Source of the DNA: Flavobacteriaceae bacterium CG2_30_31_66 | Lineage (GTDB): Bacteria > Bacteroidota > Bacteroidia > Flavobacteriales > Flavobacteriaceae | Direction: 5' to 3' | Length of the DNA: 64,000 nt | NCBI GenBank assembly: GCA_001873065.1 | Contig: MNYM01000038.1 | Coordinates: 53,435-117,434 of the forward strand | Shown here: one piece after another, positions 18,705-26,444 of the stretch | How the letters are laid out: the number at the start of each line of letters is the position of its first letter | Position numbering within the stretch: position 1 is the first letter of the stretch | Program-made: the position numbers and the translations under genes | The notes under the pieces: generated by a model | Seen by the model: only the letters and a program-made list of their open reading frames with translations | The model's database searches: none | What the model was told of the DNA's origin: nothing

Positions 18705-19886
18705 TTATTGAATCCTGAAAATCACTTTTCTAGCAAGTGGTCTAGCTTCTTTACCAACACTTGCATCAACTCCACCTCCAGCATAAGACAATCTACCTGA
18801 ATTTATACCTGCAGCAACCAACATGTCATATACCTTTTTAGCTCTTTTGGCAGAGAGAGATTTATTGAGATTTTCGGAGCCAGTTTCATCAGCATAACCA
18901 ATAATAGCGGCATTTACAGAGGGATTATCTAACATAAATTGTCTCAAATAATTGATTGAATTTAATGAACCTTCTTGAATCGTAGTTTTATTTACTTCAA
19001 AATATACATTTTCATATCCTCTGTTTAAAAGTTCTTTAATAAAATCTACATTAGAATCAATAATGTTTCCATCCTGAGAAATTTTTTCCCCTTTTTTTAC
19101 ATATCTTTCATCCAATTCAGTAATAATCAACTCATTTGTAAACACAAATTCCTTATTTTTCAATTTTTCAATCTGAACTTCAGCGCTATCTAAACGTTTT
19201 TTTAGAATTTCTAATTCAGAAACAATTTTATCATCTATAATTTCTTCTGAAGTAAAATCAGCATGTTGTTTTTTCTTTCCAATGGCAATATTTACACCAA
19301 GAGAAGTGTTGAACATGCTTACATTTGTCTCTCTTGATGTAGGATTTGGACCGCCATCAATACTATTTCCTTGACCAAAATGAATGATTGAAGAAAAATC
19401 AGCAAAAAGCGAAATTTTATCATTGATTTTGAACTGTGGTGTTAATCCTACTAGTAAATTCACCATACCATCACCACCATTTACAGTTGGCTCAAGAGTA
19501 TTTAAACTGGAAAAACCTCCACCTGTATGAAACAATAAATTAATTCGTTTTGACCAAGAATTGAAATTTAAAACGTTTCCAATATTTACAATTCCTTCAA
19601 TTGTAGCTCTGTAGTAATTCGAAGAAAATGGTGTTGTCCCTTTTGACTCATTAAATTTACTAAAGCCTAGATCAATTCTCAATCCAAATTTATTATTGAG
19701 CATATAACGAACACCAAAATTTCCTTGCCCTAAAGGACTTGCAAAATAATCAGCAGACAATGGGACTCCAATTGTATGAACCCCAGCACCTAAATCAATA
19801 GACCACTTATTGTAGTCTTGACCAGTAGCATTGTTTGATATCAAAACCAACAATCCAACTAAAAAAATTGTTTTTAAAAATTTCAT
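18705..19886 (-). CDS. OmpA-family outer membrane protein
   Basis: 393 aa with signal peptide MKFLKTIFLVGLLVLISNNATGQ. An N-terminal beta-barrel-like half (about 25-205, alternating aromatic/polar strands such as NNKFGLRIDLGFSKF) is followed by a coiled-coil-like linker (about 215-245, KLKNKEF) and a C-terminal OmpA peptidoglycan-binding domain (IIGYADETGSENLNKSLSAK, with the Asp and Arg of the DAP-binding loop). It likely anchors the outer membrane to peptidoglycan. A -7 box (TAAATTTG, minus strand) lies at 19909-19916. Confidence 0.9.
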   Translation of the reverse strand: MKFLKTIFLVGLLVLISNNATGQDYNKWSIDLGAGVHTIGVPLSADYFASPLGQGNFGVRYMLNNKFGLRIDLGFSKFNESKGTTPFSSNYYRATIEGIVNIGNVLNFNSWSKRINLLFHTGGGFSSLNTLEPTVNGGDGMVNLLVGLTPQFKINDKISLFADFSSIIHFGQGNSIDGGPNPTSRETNVSMFNTSLGVNIAIGKKKQHADFTSEEIIDDKIVSELEILKKRLDSAEVQIEKLKNKEFVFTNELIITELDERYVKKGEKISQDGNIIDSNVDFIKELLNRGYENVYFEVNKTTIQEGSLNSINYLRQFMLDNPSVNAAIIGYADETGSENLNKSLSAKRAKKVYDMLVAAGINSGRLSYAGGGVDASVGKEARPLARKVIFRIQ

Positions 19887-19908
19887 CCCCTTTATTTTTT
19901 AAGAAATA

Positions 19909-19916
19909 CAAATTTA
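19909..19916 (-). promoter_or_regulatory. -7 element for the OmpA-family gene
   Basis: Minus-strand TAAATTTG, full match to TAnnTTTG, 22 bases before the ATG. Confidence 0.5.
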
Positions 19917-20000
19917 ACACTATTTTTAATAATTAATCAAAATATTTTTTGGGCAGATTTTACTCAAAAATAACTCATCCTTTTTTAAACTCACAAAGGC

Positions 20001-21392
20001 TTATTTTACCCATAACTCTGAAAAAAAATGGTAAAAATAAGGAATTGTTTCAATGCCCTTTAAGTAATTCCAAACCCCAAAATGTTCGTTAGGAGAATGA
20101 ATTGCATCAGAATCTAAACCAAATCCCATTAAAATAGTCTTACTTTGTAACTCTTTTTCAAAAAGTGCTACAATTGGAATACTTCCACCACTCCTTTGAG
20201 GAATTGGTGTTTTTCCAAAACTTTTTTCATAGGCTTTACTTGCTGCAAGATATTCAATCGTATCAATTGGCGTCACATATCCTTGACCTCCATGATGTGC
20301 TCTTACGATTACTTTTACTGATTTTGGAGCAATTTTTTCAAAATGATTTATAAAAAGTTCCGTGATTTTATTCCAATCTTGGTTTGGAACCAAACGCATC
20401 GAAATTTTTGCAAATGCCTTGCTGGCAATCACTGTTTTTGCGCCTTCACCCATATAACCACCCCAAATTCCGTTGACGTCTAATGTGGGTCTTATTGAAT
20501 TTCGTTCGTTTGTTGTGAACCCTTTTTCACCGTAAACATCTTCAATATTCAACGCCCTTTTGTAATTTTCAAGTGAAAAAGGTGCTTTTGACATTTCATT
20601 TCTTTCATCTTTTGATAATTCTTGAACATCATCATAAAAATTGGGAATGGTAATAATATTATTTTCATCATGCAACGAGGCTATCATTTTTGTTAGAATA
20701 TTGATAGGATTGGCAACTGCACCACCATACAATCCTGAATGTAAATCTCTATTTGGTCCAATGACCTCTACTTCCACATAACTCAACCCACGCAAACCAG
20801 TTGTTATAGAAGGAATCTCATTGGAAATCATTCCAGTATCAGAAATAAGAATTACATCATTGGCTAGTTTTTCTTTATTTCTAGGAACAAACCATGACAA
20901 ACTTTTTGAGCCAATTTCCTCTTCGCCTTCAATCATAAACTTCACATTGCAAGGTAAATTTTTCTCGGCAATCATGTATTCAAACGCTTTGACGTGCATG
21001 TACATTTGCCCTTTGTCATCACAAGCTCCTCTTGCAAAAATTGCACCCTCTGGATGAGTTTTAGTGTTTTTGATTATTGGCTCAAAAGGAGGAGATTCCC
21101 AAAGATTAATAGGATCTGCTGGTTGCACATCATAATGTCCATACACTAAAACTGTTGGTAAATTATTATCGATGATTTTTTCTCCATAAATAATTGGATT
21201 ACCCGGGGTTTCGCAAAGTTCTACACAATCACAACCTGCTTTTTTTAGACTTTCTAAAACGAAATCTGCGGTAAGCAAAACATCTTTTTTGTATTCAGAA
21301 TCAGCACTAATTGATGGAATTTTTAGAAGTTCAATTAATTCTTCTACAAATCTATTTTTATGGTTTTCTATATATGATTTTATAGTATTCAT
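20001..21392 (-). CDS. M20-family dipeptidase (ArgE/DapE/CPG2 group)
   Basis: 463 aa di-zinc exopeptidase without a signal peptide, so cytoplasmic. Metal and catalytic residues lie in VYGHYDVQPAD (His near 86, Asp two residues later), CDDKGQMYMHVKA (near 126), the EGEEEIGS acid pair near 160 and DTGM near 191; the dimerisation lid includes RDLHSGLYGG. Closest by character to the Bacteroidota dipeptidases acting on Xaa-Xaa dipeptides; the substrate is inferred. A -7 box TAATTTTG (minus strand) lies at 21414-21421. Confidence 0.92.
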   Translation of the reverse strand: MNTIKSYIENHKNRFVEELIELLKIPSISADSEYKKDVLLTADFVLESLKKAGCDCVELCETPGNPIIYGEKIIDNNLPTVLVYGHYDVQPADPINLWESPPFEPIIKNTKTHPEGAIFARGACDDKGQMYMHVKAFEYMIAEKNLPCNVKFMIEGEEEIGSKSLSWFVPRNKEKLANDVILISDTGMISNEIPSITTGLRGLSYVEVEVIGPNRDLHSGLYGGAVANPINILTKMIASLHDENNIITIPNFYDDVQELSKDERNEMSKAPFSLENYKRALNIEDVYGEKGFTTNERNSIRPTLDVNGIWGGYMGEGAKTVIASKAFAKISMRLVPNQDWNKITELFINHFEKIAPKSVKVIVRAHHGGQGYVTPIDTIEYLAASKAYEKSFGKTPIPQRSGGSIPIVALFEKELQSKTILMGFGLDSDAIHSPNEHFGVWNYLKGIETIPYFYHFFSELWVK

Positions 21393-21441
21393 TAGTTAAT
21401 TTTTATTCAATCCCAAAATTATAAAAATAATATTGAACTGC

Positions 21442-21471
21442 TTTGTAGTTTGTGATGTTTGTTTATCTTTG
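21442..21471 (+). promoter_or_regulatory. Promoter of tRNA-Leu
   Basis: -33 TTTG at 21442-21445, 18-base spacer, -7 TATCTTTG at 21464-21471. The tRNA begins 11 bases after the box. One of the clearest promoters in the window. Confidence 0.8.
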
Positions 21472-21482
21472 CAATCCAAAAT

Positions 21483-21564
21483 GCAGGCGTGGTGGAATTG
21501 GTAGACACGCTAGACTTAGGATCTAGTGCCGCGAGGTGTGAGAGTTCGAGTCTCTCCGCCTGTA
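21483..21564 (+). tRNA. tRNA-Leu (anticodon TAG)
   Basis: 82 bases. The acceptor stem GCAGGCG pairs with CGCCTGT (one G-T pair), followed by discriminator A. The D loop holds TTGGTAGAC, the anticodon stem GCTAGAC...ATCTAG presents CTTAGGA with anticodon TAG, a long variable arm TGCCGCGAGGTG marks a class II tRNA, and the T loop is GTTCGAGTC. CCA is not encoded. Confidence 0.96.
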
Positions 21565-21567
21565 CAA

Positions 21568-21607
21568 AGTAAAAGCATCTCCCTTGAGATGCTTTTACTT
21601 TTTTTTA
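21568..21607 (+). terminator. Intrinsic terminator after tRNA-Leu
   Basis: 13-bp perfect stem AGTAAAAGCATCT / AGATGCTTTTACT with loop CCCTTG, then a run of T, starting four bases after the tRNA. Confidence 0.92.
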
Positions 21608-21827
21608 ACTACTTAAAATGGTAAATATTATTCTTCTTATAATTCATTCCCATTTTAAAAACCACTTATTCTTAAAAATTTACCACTTATTTACATGTAA
21701 CATCAGATACTTACCTGGAACAATTTTTCTATTTTTTACCATTTTGTTGAACTACCTTTATGGTGTTAATAATTAATAAATCCAATTTAAAAAGTACCCC
21801 TAACAACCCCAAACCCCCTAAGTAGAG

Positions 21828-21872
21828 AAAATCCTCTTGAATTTACCCCTAAAATTCTAGAGGATTTTTTTT
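21828..21872 (+). terminator. Strong orphan terminator hairpin
   Basis: Stem of 10 bp (AAAATCCTCT / AGAGGATTTT), one T-T mismatch, then 6 more bp (GAATTT / AAATTC), loop ACCCCTA, followed by T. Directional to the plus strand. The tRNA upstream already has its own terminator, so this one must serve another transcript or be a structured RNA itself. Confidence 0.8.
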
Positions 21873-21875
21873 GAG

Positions 21876-21900
21876 ATCTATCCATCTATCCATCTATCCA
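21876..21900. repeat. Short tandem repeat (ATCTATCC x3)
   Basis: Three perfect copies of the 8-mer ATCTATCC plus one base, directly after the orphan hairpin. Non-coding; possibly variable in length between strains. Confidence 0.8.
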
Positions 21901-22077
21901 AATGTTTCTAATTCTCTTAAAAACTTGAAATTCTTATTGATTTTTCTTTTAAAATCTTTTTCATCTCTTTTCATCTTTTCAAAATCCACTTATACCAATT
22001 TCTCTTTACACTTATTCTTCTCAGCTTGCAACTGCTAACCCAAGACAATTTTAATGAATTCAACCTCTTTTTTGTTC

Positions 22078-22085
22078 TAACTTTG
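22078..22085 (+). promoter_or_regulatory. -7 element for the alpha/beta hydrolase gene
   Basis: TAACTTTG, full match to TAnnTTTG, 50 bases before the ATG. No clear -33 TTG. The leader contains TTTTTAACCCCC before the start. Confidence 0.5.
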
Positions 22086-22135
22086 TGGAATAAAATGTTA
22101 CGAATTAATTTTTAACCCCCAAAAAATTAGAAATC

Positions 22136-23050
22136 ATGACCTCAGCTGACTGGAGAAAAGAAGGAAAGTTTATCAACATCGAAGACAAAAAATTATTTGT
22201 TATTGATACAGATCCTTTACAAACTAAAAAAGAAACTTTAATAATATTACATGGTTATCCCCTAACCTCTTTTGATTTTCATGCAATTATCCCTTTATTA
22301 AGTGAATATTATAGAGTGGTTACTCACGATCATTTAGGTTTTGGTTTTTCTGACGAACCAAGTAATTTAAATTATTCTATCATTGAAGATGCCAACGTAA
22401 CTCTTAAACTTTGGAATAAATTGAATTTAAAAAATTTTAAAATCATTGCAGCTGATTATGGCGTGATGATTACCAAAGAAATCTTGTCTAGACCAAGTTC
22501 TGAATTGGATCATTTACATATCATAAGTGTGGTAGCCTCTCAAAATAACACCAATAAATTATATGCAAATTTGAAAGCAATTGACTATTTATTCAAAAAT
22601 AAACACTTGCCAAAATATAAAGAAGTATTGGCGGGTTATGCAAACAAAGATTTTTTAAAAGGTCAAGAAGAGGGAATTCACGATATTAAATACCAACAAG
22701 ACAGCAAAGTACATTCTATTTGGGAAAATTTCAATACTATCGAAAAACAAAAAGAAATTTTAATGCTGAGCAATTATACTGAAGAAATGTTTTTATACTG
22801 GCATAGATGGATGCATACTTTGAAAACCACTGATATCCAAATTAGTTTTCTTTGGCGAAGAGATGATATTTCTAACATGAGTGATATTTTACTTCACCTA
22901 GCTACTTTTAGCAAAGAAAATATTAAAATCGTTGAAAACAAAAACTGTTATTTGATTGATGAAAATCCAAAAAACTGGACTTTGATGATTTTTGAACAAC
23001 TTGATAAAATTACACATCACGTTTTGAAAAAACAATATTTCGCTTACTAA
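22136..23050 (+). CDS. Alpha/beta hydrolase fold protein (haloalkane dehalogenase/epoxide hydrolase-like)
   Basis: 304 aa, no signal peptide. HGYP at 39-42 is the oxyanion-hole motif of epoxide hydrolases and dehalogenases. HDHLGFGFSDEP near 64-75 is also typical. The nucleophile elbow reads AADYGV with Asp107 where dehalogenase-like enzymes have Asp. FLWRRDD (238-244) supplies the acid. At the expected catalytic His the sequence is KNCYLIDENP, so Cys271 takes the place of His. The enzyme may therefore be inactive, or its His may be supplied elsewhere (His294/His295 near the C-terminus). Isolated between terminators; the substrate is unknown. Confidence 0.8.
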   Translation: MTSADWRKEGKFINIEDKKLFVIDTDPLQTKKETLIILHGYPLTSFDFHAIIPLLSEYYRVVTHDHLGFGFSDEPSNLNYSIIEDANVTLKLWNKLNLKNFKIIAADYGVMITKEILSRPSSELDHLHIISVVASQNNTNKLYANLKAIDYLFKNKHLPKYKEVLAGYANKDFLKGQEEGIHDIKYQQDSKVHSIWENFNTIEKQKEILMLSNYTEEMFLYWHRWMHTLKTTDIQISFLWRRDDISNMSDILLHLATFSKENIKIVENKNCYLIDENPKNWTLMIFEQLDKITHHVLKKQYFAY

Positions 23051-23100
23051 TTAAAAAACTTAATAAATAATAGGGTGTTTCATAACACGTTAGTTTGGTT

Positions 23101-23133
23101 GTATCCCATAAACACAATTCGTTTATGGGATAC
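23101..23133 (+). terminator. Hairpin after the hydrolase gene
   Basis: Perfect 13-bp stem GTATCCCATAAAC / GTTTATGGGATAC with loop ACAATTC, followed by TTATTTTTA rather than a pure T run. Preceded by a smaller GTGTT-TCAT-AACAC hairpin at about 23075. Confidence 0.7.
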
Positions 23134-23186
23134 TTATTTTTATAAAAAATGTTCTTTAAAGGCTAAAATTATCTATATCTGAAATT

Positions 23187-23215
23187 AAAAATCCTGATTT
23201 TTATTCAGGATTTTT
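23187..23215. terminator. Bidirectional terminator, mainly for the DUF2911 gene
   Basis: AAAAATCCTGA / TCAGGATTTTT stem with a 7-base loop, 30 bases past the DUF2911 stop on the minus strand and downstream of the hydrolase on the plus strand. Confidence 0.8.
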
Positions 23216-23244
23216 AAATTAAGAAAATAAAATTGAGATGGTTA

Positions 23245-23787
23245 TTATCCTTTTACAGGAACTGAAACTACTGTCTTTGCCCATCCAAGAAACATGGTTG
23301 CACTGTTTTCTTTACCTTCAAAAACGATTGAAAACTCTTCAATCAATTCATCAGATTTTGAAACGTTACCAGTTACTCTCAAAACATCATCCTTTTCATC
23401 GTAAAAATAGGAGCCCCAGACATTTTTTTGACTGCTTAAAATAATAGTCCAATCTTCATCCGAAGGAATTGTAAATAAAGTATAGGTTCCTGGAGCTACT
23501 TCTTTTCCTCCAAAATTCACTTTTTTATAAAAAGTAATTTCTGCAGCTTCATTGGCTCCTGTTCTCCAAACTTTTCCATTTGGCGCTAATTTATCCAAAG
23601 CTCTTCCCTTTAATTGCGGACGACTATAGATAACTTTTACCAATTTGTTAGCATCTCTCCAATTTGAAGGAAATGAAGCAGCATCCATAGGACTTGCATC
23701 TAATTTTGGAAATTTTTGTGCTGAAATTTCTGTAGTGGCTGTTGCTAATATTGCTAAAAAAGCAATCAATAAAATTGATTTTTTCAT
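23245..23787 (-). CDS. DUF2911 family exported protein
   Basis: 180 aa with signal peptide MKKSILLIAFLAILATATTEISAQ. The rest matches the DUF2911 pattern: VIYSRPQLKGRALDKLAPNG, WRTGANEAAEITFYK, PGTYTLFTIP and NVWGSYFYDEKDDVLRV. The family is widespread in Bacteroidota and of unknown function; its compact beta-rich character suggests a periplasmic or surface protein. A minus-strand -7 box TAGCTTTG lies at 23824-23831. Confidence 0.88.
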   Translation of the reverse strand: MKKSILLIAFLAILATATTEISAQKFPKLDASPMDAASFPSNWRDANKLVKVIYSRPQLKGRALDKLAPNGKVWRTGANEAAEITFYKKVNFGGKEVAPGTYTLFTIPSDEDWTIILSSQKNVWGSYFYDEKDDVLRVTGNVSKSDELIEEFSIVFEGKENSATMFLGWAKTVVSVPVKG

Positions 23788-23823
23788 GTGTTAATAGATT
23801 TATTTTTGTGAATTTATTTTTTT

Positions 23824-23831
23824 CAAAGCTA
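23824..23831 (-). promoter_or_regulatory. -7 element for the DUF2911 gene
   Basis: Minus-strand TAGCTTTG, full match to TAnnTTTG, 37 bases before the ATG. Confidence 0.45.
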
Positions 23832-23872
23832 AAAAACCTTTGTGACCTGATATAATAATTTTCTGTTAAGAT

Positions 23873-23989
23873 TTAATGACAAGAACAGTCCGTGACACAA
23901 TTTTTTGATTTTTTGGACTTAAAAAAATATTTTTTTATTAAAAATACAACTGCCACAATTAATAAAATATAGACTAAGATTCGTTGCAT
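23873..23989 (-). CDS. FeoB-associated Cys-rich membrane protein (38 aa)
   Basis: A very small gene at the 3' end of the feo operon. The peptide starts MQRILVYILLIVAVVFLIKK, one membrane helix, then a lysine-rich stretch and a C-terminal NCVTDCSCH with three cysteines. This is the pattern of the FeoB-associated Cys-rich membrane protein family (FeoB_associated; established family, unclear function). The ATG shares one base with the feoB stop (TGATG), so translation is coupled. A role in Fe(II) transport or in sensing at the membrane is inferred from the operon. Confidence 0.88.
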   Translation of the reverse strand: MQRILVYILLIVAVVFLIKKYFFKSKKSKNCVTDCSCH

Positions 23990-26100
23990 CAACTTAAAAT
24001 TTTAAAGGTTATTAATGAAGAAACATACGCCAAAACCCCCATTCCAATCAATTGAATCAAAGGCCATTTCCAAGTTTTTGTCTCTTTTTTTACAATTGCT
24101 AAAGTTGCCATACATTGCATTGCAAAGGCATAAAATATCAACAATGACATGCCAACAGGAAAGGTAAATATTTTTTCGCCAGTGTCAGGATTTACCTCTG
24201 AAGCCATTTTTTGTTTGATGGTTGTTGTATTTTCATCATTAGCTTCTACACTATAAATGGTTGCCAATGTTCCTACAAAAACTTCGCGAGCTGCAAACGA
24301 GGTAACCAAAGCAATACCAATTTTCCAATCGAAACCCAATGGTTTTATAACAGGTTCAATCGTTTTTCCTAACATTCCGATATAAGAATTTTCTAATTCG
24401 AATGAAGCTACTTTTTTACTCATTTCTTCGGGTGAAATATCTCGATTTACTTCTTTCTTTGAGACAATCTCGGAAGCATTTTTATAGTCAGATGATCCAT
24501 TTGAAGCCAAAAACCACAATACAATTGACAAGGCTAAGATAATTTTTCCTGCACCAAAAACGAAGGCTTTTGTTTTTTCAAAAACTTCAAAAAACACATT
24601 TTTTAATGAAGGTAATTTGTAATTGGGCATTTCAATCAAAAAGAATGATTTTGAATTGATATCCAATGTTTTATGTAAAATAAAAGCTGCCAATATAGCC
24701 ATTCCAAATCCCAATCCATACAAGGAAAGCAAGACCAATCCTTGTAAATTTAGCAATCCCAAAATTTTAGTATCAGGAATGATTAAGGCAATTAAAATGG
24801 CATAAACTGGCAATCTTGCAGAACATGTTGTGAATGGTACAACCAAAATCGTAATCAATCTTTCTTTCCAATTTGAAATAGTTCTTGTTGCCATAATTGC
24901 AGGAATTGCACAAGCTGTTCCAGAAATTAATGGAATAATACTTTTGCCATTCATACCAAATCTACGCATAATTTTATCCATCAAAAAAACAACGCGACTC
25001 ATATAACCAGTTTCTTCCAAAATGGCAACAAACAAAAATAAAATAGCAATTTGAGGGATAAAAATAATAACGCCTCCAACACCGGGAATAATGCCATCAG
25101 TCAATAAATCTGTGAAAACTCCTGCTGGAAGTAACGATTTTGTAACTTGAGCTAGTTGTGCAAAAAACCCATCAATCAAATCCATTGGCAGTGATGCCCA
25201 ATCAAATATTGATTGAAAGATTACCATTAAAATCAAAAAGAAAAAAACATATCCAAAAACTTTATGCGTAAATATTTTATCCAATTTACTACGAATATCA
25301 CTCGCTTTTGATTTGTCGACAATATAGGTTTTTTTGAGAATCTTATTGATTTCTTGATAACGATAAATAGTTTCTTTGTGCTGGTACTTTTTGAGTTTAG
25401 AAATGTCTTTTTTAAACGCTAAAAGCGCCTGTTTTTCTGCTGAGGTTACCGTTTCAGGAAAATTATTTTGAGTAATCATCAACCACAATTCGTATAAAGA
25501 ATGGCTTGGACTGATTTCTTTGAGTTTTGCAAAATAATCAGGATCAATTTTATGATTGATGCCGCACAAAGGTGAAGCTTTCGCAGCCACATGACAACGA
25601 ATAATGGCTTCTTTTACTTCTTTTATTCCTTGATTTTTTTTTGCACTAATCAAAATAACTTCGGTATTGAGTTCTTTTTTTAATGCAGACAAATCAATCG
25701 AAATTCCTTTTTTTCCCATTTGGTCAGCCATATTGATTGCCAAAACTGTGGGTATTTCTAAATCTTTTATTTGTGAAAAAAGCAATAAATTTCTTTTCAA
25801 ATTTTCCACATCAGCCACCACCAAAATCACATCAGGAGATTCTTTTATGTCTTTTTTTAGCAAGGTTTTCAACACAATTGTTTCGTCAATTGAAGTTGGA
25901 TTGATGCTATACGTTCCAGGTAAATCAATAATAATGGCGCTTTGTGTTGCAGATAATTTGCTAATTCCTTCTTTTTTATCCACAGTAACACCTGGATAAT
26001 TGCCTACTTTTTGATTTAAACCAGTTAGCTGATTAAAAAGCAAGGTTTTTCCAGTATTTGGATTTCCGATTAAAGCAACTTTTATAGGTTTATTTGCCAT
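23989..26100 (-). CDS. feoB: Ferrous iron transporter FeoB
   Basis: Inner-membrane Fe(II) transporter. 703 aa. N-terminal G domain: GNPNTGKT (12-19), the switch region with TVDKKEG, DLPGTYSIN near 59, and AINMADQMGK near 121. A helical GDI-like stretch follows (about 170-270), then the gate-type membrane domain from about residue 285, with the conserved Cys in SGTACAIPA and TTCSARLPVY. It begins 3 bases after feoA and overlaps the small Cys-rich gene by one base: operon feoA-feoB-Cys-rich protein. Confidence 0.97.
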   Translation of the reverse strand: MANKPIKVALIGNPNTGKTLLFNQLTGLNQKVGNYPGVTVDKKEGISKLSATQSAIIIDLPGTYSINPTSIDETIVLKTLLKKDIKESPDVILVVADVENLKRNLLLFSQIKDLEIPTVLAINMADQMGKKGISIDLSALKKELNTEVILISAKKNQGIKEVKEAIIRCHVAAKASPLCGINHKIDPDYFAKLKEISPSHSLYELWLMITQNNFPETVTSAEKQALLAFKKDISKLKKYQHKETIYRYQEINKILKKTYIVDKSKASDIRSKLDKIFTHKVFGYVFFFLILMVIFQSIFDWASLPMDLIDGFFAQLAQVTKSLLPAGVFTDLLTDGIIPGVGGVIIFIPQIAILFLFVAILEETGYMSRVVFLMDKIMRRFGMNGKSIIPLISGTACAIPAIMATRTISNWKERLITILVVPFTTCSARLPVYAILIALIIPDTKILGLLNLQGLVLLSLYGLGFGMAILAAFILHKTLDINSKSFFLIEMPNYKLPSLKNVFFEVFEKTKAFVFGAGKIILALSIVLWFLASNGSSDYKNASEIVSKKEVNRDISPEEMSKKVASFELENSYIGMLGKTIEPVIKPLGFDWKIGIALVTSFAAREVFVGTLATIYSVEANDENTTTIKQKMASEVNPDTGEKIFTFPVGMSLLIFYAFAMQCMATLAIVKKETKTWKWPLIQLIGMGVLAYVSSLITFKILS

Positions 26101-26103
26101 TGA

Positions 26104-26331
26104 TTATTCGCTTTTAAGCACTTTGATTTGTGCTGCAGTTTCAATTCTGATTGCTAAATGACTTCCGTTTACACAAATATAAAGCGGATCTTTGAATGGC
26201 GCAATCTGCAATAATTGCACTTCTGCACCAGGCAAACAACCCATTTCTAACAATTTTAGGGGAATAAAATCCAAAGATTCTTCGGAAATATACCCAATTT
26301 CACCAATCTGTAACGTTGCTATTGTGCTCAA
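26104..26331 (-). CDS. feoA: Ferrous iron transport accessory protein FeoA
   Basis: 75 aa SH3-like protein. Core: IPLKLLEMGCLPGAEVQLLQ, followed by APFKDPLYICVNGSHLAIR, typical of Bacteroidota FeoA. I chose the TTG at 26331 (LSTIATLQIGEIG). The frame extends to 26409, but that part crosses the promoter (-7 box 26378-26385), and its predicted residues do not resemble FeoA. First gene of the iron(II) uptake operon. Confidence 0.9.
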   Translation of the reverse strand: MSTIATLQIGEIGYISEESLDFIPLKLLEMGCLPGAEVQLLQIAPFKDPLYICVNGSHLAIRIETAAQIKVLKSE

Positions 26332-26377
26332 AATTTGATATAAAAAAGTCACGCAAAAGCGGGAATTAAGTTTGACA

Positions 26378-26409
26378 CAAAGATAGGAGTTTAGAATGAT
26401 TCTAAACAA
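26378..26409 (-). promoter_or_regulatory. Promoter of the feo operon
   Basis: Minus strand: TTG at 26409-26407, 21-base spacer, -7 TATCTTTG at 26385-26378. The leader to the TTG start is about 40 bases. Confidence 0.7.
26389..26407. promoter_or_regulatory. Palindromic operator in the feo promoter (Fur- or DtxR-type candidate)
   Basis: Perfect 9-1-9 inverted repeat (GTTTAGAAT-G-ATTCTAAAC) that fills the spacer between the -33 and -7 elements. An iron-responsive repressor is the natural candidate. The symmetry resembles Fur and DtxR-family sites, but I cannot decide between them. Confidence 0.7.
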
Positions 26410-26444
26410 TTTATTGAGGCGATTTTTTTGTTAAATAAATACCA

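Larger units (their letters stand above)
21608..22077. other. Gene-free stretch between tRNA-Leu and hydrolase gene
   Basis: About 470 bases with no credible coding frame. It holds a CCCC-rich run (21796-21819), the strong hairpin at 21828-21872, a short tandem repeat at 21876-21900, and then a pyrimidine-rich stretch (about 21900-22020) with TTTTCATC-type imperfect repeats. I see no copy of the tRNA 3' end that would suggest an attachment site. Confidence 0.6.

Noticed and set aside
21483..22135. tRNA-Leu as an integration site for a mobile element
   Set aside because: No integrase, no direct repeat of the tRNA 3' end, and the downstream genes look ordinary in composition.
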